64,000 bases of DNA from Costus lasius (taxonomy: Eukaryota; Streptophyta; Magnoliopsida; Zingiberales; Costaceae): the NCBI GenBank assembly GCA_027563935.2, contig CM050446.2, forward strand, positions 33,049,501 to 33,113,500. The letters run 5' to 3'. Shown here one piece after another: positions 11,501 through 21,431 of the stretch. The notes below the pieces were generated by a model, which was given only the letters and a program-made list of their open reading frames with translations, had not been told where the DNA came from and searched no databases. Numbering within the stretch: position 1 is the stretch's first letter; every line of letters starts with the position of its first letter. The translations under genes and the position numbers were made by a program.

Positions 11501-12195
11501 ATCCATATTGTATTTTAAACCATCATTGTGTAGATGGTATAGACATGGATATGTTTTATTTGTTGTTGAATTTGATGCTATTTATGTTATGGTACTTATG
11601 TGTTGAATTGATGATATTTATGTTTTGGTGGTGTATTTATATTTTGTTCAATTTATTATATTGTATATACAGGTATTGTGTTATAATATAGAGGAAATGC
11701 TGTCAAAATTTTTGATAATTTTTTATAAGAATTTATAGTACTTTTATATTTTTTATAATTTTTTATAATTTTTAATAAAAATTTATACAAATTAATATGA
11801 ATTTTATAGTATTTTTATAATTAACAAACTATAATATTTATAATTTTACAAATTATTTATGTATTATGTATATATAATTAATTTAAAAATTTTTTACTCT
11901 TTTCTTATTTCCTTTCCTTCCACTGAAACACAGGGCTTATAAGGGAAAGTAATAATTTCTTTCCATCCTTATTTCCTTTCTCTCTTTATTTCCTTTCTTT
12001 GCTGATTTTTTTTCTTCCACGGAAACAGGCTGTGTAACAGACATGCTTACGCAAAAGACTCTATTCTAATAAAAAATTCAATAAATTTAGGTCAATTTAC
12101 TACATTTCCATATTATTATAATAGGCTTACTATTGATTGAACAAATGGATCATATTAATTAATTTATAACTAAAATAAGATATGGCACCTATTCA

Positions 12196-12745
12196 AAGGT
12201 TCGTTTGTCATAACTAAAATTTATAGCTTCTACTGATTAAAAAGGGTTAGTTAAAAAAGTTAAAAGATGTTTAGCTAAATTGTTATATTGGTCAATTTTT
12301 TAAAAAATATATATAATTTTTAAAAATAAAAATTTTTAAATTTTTTAAAAAGTTAAATTAAAATAATAGTAATAAATAATTTTTAATTTAAAATTAAATT
12401 TAATAATAATAATTTAAATAATTTTTATTAAAATAATATTAATTTTTCTATTTTTATAAAATAAAATTTTAAAATAATAATAATAAATAATTTTAGATTT
12501 AATATTTTTATTAAAATAGTAATTTAAAAAATAATTCTATCATCAAAATGATATATGTGCGGACATAAAATGCAAAAAATATAATTATAGCTAGAAAGCA
12601 ACTAAAGCAATTCCTTGTCAACTTTTTCAAACTCATGTTACTTTTAGGTTTGGAATCCAAAAGCAACTTGTCAAACACCTCAGCTTTTTAAATCTATTAT
12701 TTTGACTAGCAAATACAGCTGATCAGCTATGTCAAACAGGGCCTA
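12196..12745 (-). mobile_element. MITE, TTAGGCCCTGTTTG family, copy A
   Basis: Read on the minus strand it begins TTAGGCCCTGTTTGACATAG and ends opposite AAAGGTTCGTTTGTCATAAC, an imperfect terminal inverted repeat. The first ~110 bp of the minus strand align with the element at 30746, including GATCAGCTG, AAAGCTGAGGTGTTTG and CCAAACCTAAAAG. The middle is almost pure A/T. There is no coding capacity. No clean target duplication is visible. An hAT or PIF-type MITE is likely. Confidence 0.6.
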
Positions 12746-13103
12746 AGTCATCTAGATAAACAAATTGGTCCTTGAGCCCACTGAAGGCAAAGTCATGATG
12801 CAGGTGTTTGGCACCTAGTTTGGGGGTGCCAACACTGTTATAGGGGAAAGGCTTTGGATTACTGCATTGGATCTTGGGCCCAATTAGAAAATAGGAGAAA
12901 AAATAGGAGAAGCACCCATGCACCTGGTCTAGGGATGCCAATCCTAGGCAACCGCCCATTTAGGCAATGTTGCCATTATGGGCATATACTTGGGTGGTAA
13001 TGCAGGCAAGATGCATCAATCACAGGCACCTACCATAATTCTGGAAGGATTCTTGGATTGGCACCAACTATGGCACAAATTAATTAAGAAGACTCCATAG
13101 GCT

Positions 13104-13134
<31 letters not shown>

Positions 13135-13449
13135 GACTTCATGTAGCATCACATCCTCTTATTCTGCTTTAATGTTATTAGTTTTTAAGTTGTCAAGATA
13201 GTATTCTACCTTTGTCATATAATTGTTGTGACTCTCAACCCCCTTAGCTTATAATGGATGGCATCACATCCTCTTATGGAAGAGTGTAGGAAAAAAACTT
13301 ATTTCTCATCATGAGCATGAAGCTCATCACAACCTGCTCGTAGTGTCTAATCACAGCCATAAAGCAATTTGTGGAGTTTAGAGGAAGACTCGGAAGCCAT
13401 GATAGCCATGTAGCTTATGACAGCCTTAGAAAATCTAGAACTGCCTCCT
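12746..13449. other. Unassigned repeat-like DNA
   Basis: Contains GGCACCTAGTTTGGGGGTGCCAAC-type text with short internal repetition (GGCACC/GGTGCC, ATGCACCTGGTCTAGGG) and the homopolymer junction at 13103-13135. No gene was recognised. Confidence 0.3.
13103..13135. repeat. T11-G22 homopolymer junction
   Basis: Eleven T are followed directly by twenty-two G. Such a run can form a G-quadruplex, but it is also a classic place for cloning or assembly error. Confidence 0.85.
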
Positions 13450-16080
13450 TCGAAGGGTCTTCAATGATCACAAATGTCATAGCATGCCTCCTGAGCAGTA
13501 CATGAGATTTATTATCTCTTCTTTGGCTCATATGGAGTCTATTCAGCTCATGTGTTTTGTACAGTTGGAACAATCATTAGTCATGACTCCTGATTATGAT
13601 TTACCTTCTTCAAATTTTGATGATTTTAAAAATTTTGATGATTGTGATTTACCTTCCTCAACACTTTACCAGCCATCCAGTCCCCTCTCACGTAATGAAG
13701 TGTCATGAAACACAAATATTTGGGACACATTTGATGAAAAACTTGAACTTTTTGAGTCTTATGAGAAGCAGGATAATGAATTTATGGATCCTCATATAAT
13801 AACTAATGAGATAGATAGGGATGAATTTGATAGTGTTATGATGGAATACGTCCCTTCATTTTCATATTACACCGCCACCATTGAAGAACAAAAATTGAGG
13901 AAAAAGATAAGGAAGAGGATCTTGAACATATTACACCACCACCTCCATATGAACCATCAATCCCTTTACTCCAGGAAAAATCATTAGAGATTTGCATTAT
14001 AGATGGTGGAGAGGATAATGATGATGAAATAATTGAAATATCATTTGATTCAAATGCTACCACAGGTACTGAAAAGATGATAACACATAAGATTCTTGGT
14101 CACATTGGCATTGAGGTAACTGAAAAACCAAAAGCACAAATTGAAAACTTCTTGATCAATCCAAGGTATGAATTCTTTGATTTTAATTCTAATCTTCGTC
14201 CAATTGCTGATATAAATCTAAAGGAAGAATGCATGATTTTACTCTTGGATAAATATAGGAAAATTATTGATCATTCTTTGCATGATTTTAATTCTTGTTT
14301 TTGTATGCATGTACTGGTTATTGCGGCATGGATCTACTTGCTTAACTGGATATATTTGGTAGACACACTGATGAGACAAAAGAAAAGCAAAAGATTATAT
14401 GCTTTCTACTATGACACAGATTCACCAACTCCTCCATGATATGAAGCATTGGTCAAGCTAATGACCTTAAACAAGCCCTTTTTGGGAGGCAACCCAAACT
14501 TCTAACTTTTATTATTTCTTTTATTTTATCTTTGCTTTTCTTTGAAATAAAATTTTGACAACATGAATTGATTAATTTTTATTGATGAAAAATCTTTTAA
14601 TAAATTATTGTATTTGCAGGAAATTTTTGAAGAATTTTTATATGAGAGAAAAGTGATTAAAGAGACCATCACGGGTGCAGCCGTGAATCATGTACCGACC
14701 GTGATGATGACATTTTCTTTGTGAGTACGGTAAAATATGATTTCAATAGTGAAACATAACGGTATTTAATATTTGAAACTTGTTTACATTGTAAAATATG
14801 ATTATCTTTAATGTGATACAGTTTCTAGATTTTTCGAGGTCATGTTTTCATCTTTCGATATAACTGGACAGGATTTAGCCAACAAATGCAAAGGGGACTC
14901 TTGCAAAAAATTTTCTGAAATTCTTCATTAATTGAATATTTATGTATATGCAATAATTTAAGTCTAGGGTGTCCTTCATGATATGCTTATTCTTTAAAGT
15001 TTTATAGATATGAATTTTGAATGTTTATGATTGTTAAGGAATTATCAAATTTGTTTTATCCTTAATTCTAGACTTAGGAAACATCTTGAGTGATGGATTT
15101 GATGACTTAGAGAATTTTTTAAAATTTCATGTAGACTTAAATTGTTGAGTAAATTCAATTCTGGTATTGATAAAATGCATATGTGAATTGTTATATATTC
15201 ATATGACATATGCACAGTATCTTTATACTTAAAGTTTAATTTATCTATTTTTGCTTTATGGAAATTTTGATGAATAGAATTTGGTGATATTTCTTTAAAC
15301 TGAGATTTACTCCAACTCCTCTAGTTGAGAAATCTTGAGTCACGAGTTATATTATACCACGATGTGATATACTTTAAATCTGTTGTGATCAAGTAACAGA
15401 GGGAGAACTTTTAAAACAAATATTTAACCCTTTTGCAGAAAGATCAACAATGATTTAAATACTATGCCACTAACCGGCTTTCTCCAAAAGAAAAAAAAAC
15501 TCTTCTACTTGGCACTACTAAATTTAGTAGTGGTACCGAAGACATGAGTTGAAGTCTAATAAAAAAAAGAGAAAGAAAAAAAATGGAGAAAAAGAGAAAG
15601 TTGTAGGTTAAGTGGACGACTCCGCTGACTTTCATGATTGAGATTATGAGTTATATTATACTACTTTGTGGTATACTTTAAACTTGTTATGATACTGACA
15701 GTAAACAGCATATAACAGTTTAAAGACCAAATTGCTTTAAAAATCTCTTATCTCTAACATTACTGAATTTCTTGAAGTAAAAAATTTTATCTGTTAAGTG
15801 AAATGGATTTATTAAAATGAGAGTATCTAATATTTAATATGTGTTGAATGGATGTTATGACATGAATTGTGAATTTTATCTTTTTTAGATTGTAACCTCT
15901 TGGAATTTATCTCTATTATGATTTTTCTTGAATTACTTGAGTTTGAAATATTGATTGCTTAATTTGTAAACTGAGGATGTTATTAGGGGCAAAAACAAAT
16001 GAGTGTTCCTTATCTTTACATTCTTCATACATATCAGAGTATTGCTTGAGGACAAGAAAAATTTTAAGTCTAGGGTATTT
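13450..16080 (+). mobile_element. Ty3-gypsy retrotransposon remnant, 3' internal region
   Basis: Frame-broken coding text (about 13484-14439) is followed by the stretch GGTCAAGCTAATGACCTTAA, ACAAGCCC and GGGAGGCAACCCAA (14450-14495). That stretch is a hallmark of the 3' region of non-chromoviral (Tat/Athila-type) Ty3-gypsy elements. It is followed by a long noncoding region up to TTGCTTGAGGACAAG and AAGTCTAGGGTATTT, the usual text just before the 3' LTR. The peptide pieces are acidic and Asn/Asp-rich. They match no conserved pol domain that I can see, and the ORF is closed by several stops and frameshifts. Protease, reverse transcriptase and integrase are absent from the window. Confidence 0.65.
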
Positions 16081-17570
16081 TGATGAGTTGCATTTACATC
16101 ATGTTTTTGCCTATATTTTAGATCATATTTTGGGCTTAATTGAATGATTTTATGTAATTTATGGTGTTTTTGCTTCACTTGGCATAAAATCTTCACTTTT
16201 CTTAGTTTTTTTATGAAAATATAGGTAAAATGGCTCAAAAATGACTGATTTTACAAGTTTTGAAGCCATAACATGATTCCCGAGGAGATTACGAGTTTAC
16301 ACGTCAAATTTGGAGCGAAAATAGTGAAGATTGTGACTTTTACAACCTTGGCCGTAATTTTGGAGCCTGCCGTAAATCTGGTGTTCGAAAGGCGAAAAAA
16401 ATTGCTAAGTTAAAATATACACATAAACTTTCACGGGTGATGCCGTGAATCCATCATGGACCGTAAAACCTTCTGTGTACAAAAGGGCTTATTCACAGAC
16501 AGAATTACGGTCTTGGCCGTAAACTCATCACACGCGGTGAAAATATCCGCCCCTTCGGGTTTCTCACTCGATTCGACTCCAAATAAAACCAGAATTGAAC
16601 CAAACTCTCCAGAAACCTTCCTAGATAGGTTCTATACTGATAAGACTATAAAAGGAAGGGTTTGGAAGGGTTTTGGGGGCTTCTAGGCACGAAAACGAGA
16701 GGAGGCGGCGGTAACGGTGAGAATCACTTCCAGTGCAGATTTCGATCAGGAAAGCCGCACAAAGGAAGAATTGGATACTTCATCTTCGTCTCCACGTTGA
16801 GGGGAAACTTTTCTAATTACTTGTCTAGCGATTTCCTGTAATCTTCTTAGGTTTTCATGTGATTTTCATTGATGAACATACTGTTTGTTATGAACATGAA
16901 CGTGTGAACCCTATTTTCAGGATTTGGGGAGTAGCCCGTTGATTTATTTTTGAATTAAATCTTTTGTATGAATCTTTGTTAAGAATATTACTAATTTGAT
17001 TTGATTAGAATTGTACGTATCTCGCTTTAATACTCTGGCCAAGTTTTATTGCGTTTGAGACGTCGCGAGAAGGACCGAGAGGTGAATCGCGACGTAAGAT
17101 CTATTCTTTTCAAACATGTGAATCCGATCACGAGAGTAGTTTGGATTTACTTGAAGGATTAACATGATTTTTCATAGAACTTAATGGGTCTATTTATGTT
17201 ATTTGTCACGAGAGTAGGGAATTAATATAAATAGATACCGGATTATGCTTCGAGAGAAGGTAATCTGTAGCTTAAGAAAAATCCCTTTCAAAACTATAAA
17301 TTTCTATTCAAAGATTTATTTTTACTAAATTCATAATCGTCAATGTGGTGAAACCCCGAGTCCTGATTTTATCTGAATTGATTTTTAGCCAAAACCCTAA
17401 AACCACCTTTTTGTTTTCTTGCATTAGAAGTTTTCAAAACAAAAACTACAATTTGAATCATCTATATATAGATCGACCGTGTAATCGGTACTTGACCGTC
17501 AGATCCTCGTTGGGAACGATAATCTTTTTTATTACTTCGATAAAATCCGTACACTTGCAGATCCCTATCA
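16081..17570 (+). mobile_element. 3' LTR of the Ty3-gypsy remnant
   Basis: The LTR begins TGATGAGTTG immediately after the polypurine-like AAGTCTAGGGTATTT and ends CCCTATCA, giving the terminal inverted repeat TGAT/ATCA. Length is 1490 bp. Just before the end is TACACTTGCAG, common at the end of LTRs in this lineage. Repeated CACGGG..GCCGTGAAT and GGACCGT motifs occur within it, and similar text lies at 14665-14700 in the internal region. A TATA box lies at 16647. The 76 aa ORF at 16456 is a chance ORF in the LTR. Confidence 0.7.
16647..16655 (+). promoter_or_regulatory. LTR TATA box
   Basis: TATAAAAGG inside the Ty3-gypsy LTR. It is a good match to a plant TATA box and orients LTR transcription to the plus strand. 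Confidence 0.6.
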
Positions 17571-18311
17571 CCTGTTGTGAAACTATGACTTAAGTGTCAT
17601 AAGTCAAGTTCACAAGTGGCAGAAGGTGCTTTGATCCTTAGACTTGAGGTCATCAATGCTTACATAAGATAAATGACATAGTTTGACGTAGATTAATGCT
17701 TCTACGTAACTCGGGAGATATAACGACTGTCATTGAGTATGTCATAAGTTATATGTAAAGTACGGGAGTTTGATAATCCAGGGATCCCCTCCGTGGGTGT
17801 TTGATTGAGAGTGTATAGCTATACTCAAGAGATTAGATTTCCTAGTCAAGTCACCCTGCATGATTGGAATAACATGTGTGACACACTTGTCTATTCTAGG
17901 ATTATCATAAGGCAAAGAGCTTGTATTGCATATATAGAAACTTTATCGCTAGTTAGGTGTTCTTGATTGATAACATATTTCTATGGCTTAAGTAACAGTG
18001 ATGCATTGCTTGTGATAATCTATCTAATTCATCACTGTCAACGTCATATGGGACCTATGTGGTCGCACACGTAGACACTTGGAATTTATTATAGATCTAA
18101 GAGTCTTGGATCAAATTATGGATTAATTCTAGTCCATTATGGACATTGGAGATGCCAGATCAAAGCAAGTTCGAATGAACAGTTTATAGGATTCAATCTA
18201 TAAGAAGAATGGGCTAGGCACCCATTCTATTGATTTGTAGAAGCTTATTGAGCTTTAGGTCCAATAAGAGGGCAAGCTATAAGCCCTAGGGTGCCTATGA
18301 GACTAGTATAG
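17571..18311 (+). mobile_element. Copia-type LTR fragment, plus orientation
   Basis: The text from 17592 (GTGTCATAAGTCAAGTTCAC onward, TTGATCCTTAGACTTGAGG) is the inverted homologue of 20000-20070 in the neighbouring minus-strand LTR. It is therefore a related LTR in the opposite orientation. It is cut at 18311 by that LTR and appears to resume at 20382, so the minus LTR is probably nested in it. No coding sequence. Confidence 0.5.
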
Positions 18312-20381
18312 TGTTGGGAAACCCGGAGATTTTAAAGTTTTAAATACAAGCACAGCGAAAGCAATCGTTGAAATAGGCTAATCCCAAAAACCTAGAAGAT
18401 CAGTCATGCGAGGGAGTTGACATGATATGAGAGGAAAGATACCTTCAGCAAAACAAAGAGATGTCGATGTAGGCACCCAAGCGTGTGCCCTCTATAGTCT
18501 CACACGCAGTTGATGCTCGAGTCTTCTTCTTCCACACCCGGTGCTAGCCTTGGGAAGAAGATCCATGCCTTAGGAGTCCTCCCACACCACTTGCGCCACC
18601 CTCAAGGAAGGATGCGCCAAGGAGAAGGAAGGAGGAGGGAGTAGCTGCCAAGCACTGGTTCTTCTTGCGCCAAGAAGAGAGGTAGATGAAGACTTGTGAC
18701 TTTGAGCAAGAAGACTTGCGCTTATGGAGACCTTGCTCTTGCCCTTTGTAGATGTTCACGCTAAGAGGAAGCATACATACAAGGGGGCGGCAAGGCACAC
18801 CTATATAGGCACAAGGCATGAAGAGAGTTTGGCTAGGGCTAGATTGATTGGCAACAATTAATGTTAGGGCAAACGAAAAATTCAAAACCCTTTCCATATA
18901 TTTCTAACATCAAACTATATGTGCCTAGGCCTTTCCATGCAAGCCTATTAGGCCATATGCACCCAAGGATTGTCATACATGCAATCATTCCATCCAAGCA
19001 TTTAGACCAAGTCAAAACGCCATGAAAGATAGCCTAATGTGGCTAAGGCACTACTCCTAATCCAATTAGGAGTCTATATGCGCCAAGAGGCCGCCCATAT
19101 GTGCCTATGACTTGCCAAAAGTGACAAACCTTCCATCCATGCGTTTTAGACAAGTCAAAGCATCAAGATGATTGCCTAATTTAGCCTTAGGCGCCAATCC
19201 TACAAAGAATAGGATTCCATGCGCCTAAGCTAAATAAATTATCCCCATTATACCCTTAGGCCTAATATCTCTTCATGAATACTTATTAGTAGGCTCCATT
19301 AAATAATGGGCCAACCTAATCTTTATTACAGAAGTCAATTAAGCCATTGGATCCAATCCAATGTAATCTAAGTCAAATATGGCTAATCATGGTCAACTCT
19401 AGGTCAACCTGCCAAAAATAAAGTTTGGCTCCAATAAGCTTCTTCCATCTCATCAGGCACATCGGCGCTGATGAATCTCCCAAATAGATCTGAGTTATTC
19501 AATAACTCGATCACAAGACTACCTGTTCAATACGAGAACTCGAGTATCAAGGTGTGCACCTTGTAGGTTCCTCTGACATTGGCAGTGATAAACTCATGTC
19601 ATCACAAATAGTGAGTGACACCTAGCAGTGCATCGCTGCTACCCAAGTCTTCGGAATGGATATCGACATCAACATCCCCATCATCGCAACAAAATACTGA
19701 TGCATGATAGTCTCTATGCCAAATTGATATCCGATTGGACAAAGTGTGTCACCACTTTATTTTCATCCAATCTCATGGTCATGACTAAATCAGGCTTTCA
19801 CTTGGGTATGACCATACACTTTCAGTCATGCATCTATAGGGGGGCCATGGACATTAAGCTTCCATTAGAAAAGGACAAATCCTTTATTTGTCTATTGATC
19901 TTCTCATATGGGTCGTGACATACTTAATGACAATCATTATGACCTCCCAACTACGGTGAGATGTTAGGTTACATCAAAGCATGTCCCTAACCATATAGAA
20001 GAGTTAATGACCTCAAGTCAAGGGATCAATGCATCTCCTGTCACTTGTGAGGTTAACTCATGACACTAAGTTAGAGCTTCACAGCGGGTCGATCCAGTAT
20101 ATCTACCACTAATATACTCATATGTCTACGTTAGCATCTTGTGCCTAACTAGCCCATATACCAGTCTCACATGTATCAGAGTTGTCCCTTATCAACTCAG
20201 GTACTTGACTTGGAATATAAATTTGAGCACAAATACAAATTTGACATTATTATGCAAGCACACAGTCACAGATATAAACATAGCATAATAACGACAATGC
20301 TATAATGATATATATAAAATATCAATGTCAAGTAGCATAAAATATAAACTAACAATGGGTCCAAAAATATATACACCAACA
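18312..20381 (-). mobile_element. Solo copia-type LTR, minus strand, about 2.07 kb
   Basis: Read on the minus strand it runs from TGTTGGTGTATATATTTTTG (at 20381) to CCGGGTTTCCCAACA (at 18312). The TGTTGG...CCAACA ends are those of Ty1-copia LTRs of the Angela/BARE type, and the length fits. No internal coding region or second LTR accompanies it. The flanks TATAG (left) and TAG/ATAG (right) suggest a target duplication that lost two bases, but it is not clean. ORFs inside are spurious. Confidence 0.6.
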
Positions 20382-20650
20382 TAGGAGGCCAGGCCACGAG
20401 TATGGGAAAGCTCTCGATGGAACTCATTGGACTTAGGTCTGAAATAGGAGGTGCCAATGGCACGTGGCTTTAGTGAATGGGGCGTATGAAGAGATTGGAT
20501 TGCATCAAGCCTAATGATGCGCTGGCCTAGGCAACTACGCTCTATAAGAAGGGAAGCAAGAGGCCTTAGTCGAAGTAGCAACAAGCGGGTGGACTTGATG
20601 CAAGGGATAATCAGGGAACAAAATAAAAAGAAATTCTCATTGAATTACAC
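20382..20650 (+). mobile_element. Probable continuation of the interrupted LTR fragment
   Basis: Continues the texture of 17571-18311 after the nested minus LTR (GGAGGCCAGGCCACGAG, ATTGGATTGCATCAAGCC). I infer the connection from the nested arrangement, not from a direct alignment. Confidence 0.3.
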
Positions 20651-21431
20651 TCAAAGAAAACTCCATCCTCTTAATGGATGACATGTGCCTAATCGTTAGG
20701 GCATTGTCATGCATAGTTGATCGATCATGCCATAAAGGAGGGTCTAGCTTTATATAAATAAGTAGGCGAGGATTGAGCCTTATTTCATGAATTATTCTCT
20801 TTTATGGTAATAGATGGTGTAGTTTGATTAATTTACTGACTAATTGTTGAAATTCATAATTCGTGGATATTCATAATTAAATTAGGATTCAAACCGGAAG
20901 GTAGTGAGAATATGTATTTTAAAATTTTTAAAATTTAAATTCTATTAAAATATAAAGTGTATATATATAATTTCAATTATATATAAATAAAAAAATATAA
21001 AACTTGACATTTTGAACTCAAATGTTTTTTTTAAAACAAAACAAATAAATTTATGGTTCATATTGTGTTCTAATTTTTTTTTTAAAACGTAGAACAAAAT
21101 TGTTAAATGACTAATCTTTATCTGGATCTTAAATCACAAGGAAAATTTTCAATTAAGTGTGCAACACTGACGGGCATCGGACCTAATTTGTAAGATGAGA
21201 AAATGAGGCCATTTTAGTACTTTTCTCCTTGTTAGTTGTTACTCTCATTGGTCTACCCTAATTACATGCCGACCCCGAATACCACAGGCGGCGGCCGGCG
21301 GACGTCGGACGGCGGGCGACGACGATAGGAGGAGGAGGCTTCCAAAACGAAACTGACTTACGGCCCACCTCCTCCCTTATCTCCGACTCAGCTTAATTAT
21401 TCCACACTTACAGCTTCTATAAAGCAGGAGT
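20651..21431 (+). promoter_or_regulatory. Upstream region of the PPR gene with a CG-rich block
   Basis: AT-rich DNA gives way at about 21285-21335 to a CG-dense block (GGCGGCGGCCGGCGGACG and on) followed by a pyrimidine-rich leader. This is the kind of transition seen at monocot gene 5' ends. A TATAAA at 21418-21423 is only about 9 bases before the ATG, too close to place the start site in the usual way. It is therefore probably leader, and the promoter lies upstream. Confidence 0.4.

Larger units (their letters stand above)
9968..12034. mobile_element. Pack-type DNA transposon carrying host gene fragments
   Basis: The left end has GGCCTGTTTCGGAGGAAGG, and the reverse complement of the right end has AGCCTGTTTCCGTGGAAG, so the element has imperfect inverted repeats. 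TAA lies immediately outside both ends (9965-9967 and 12035-12037). This fits a 3 bp target duplication of the PIF/Harbinger type, although three bases are weak evidence. The interior has a GC-rich pyrimidine minisatellite (10139-10400), intron-containing fragments of a WAT1-related transporter gene (11060-11500) and an AT-rich tail. No transposase is present, so it is non-autonomous. Confidence 0.55.

Noticed and set aside
19628..19918. 96 aa ORF
   Set aside because: Lies within the minus-strand copia-type LTR and shows no domain.
21418..21423. TATAAA just before the PPR ATG
   Set aside because: Only about 9 bases from the start codon, so transcription directed by it would begin after the ATG. 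Treated as leader sequence.
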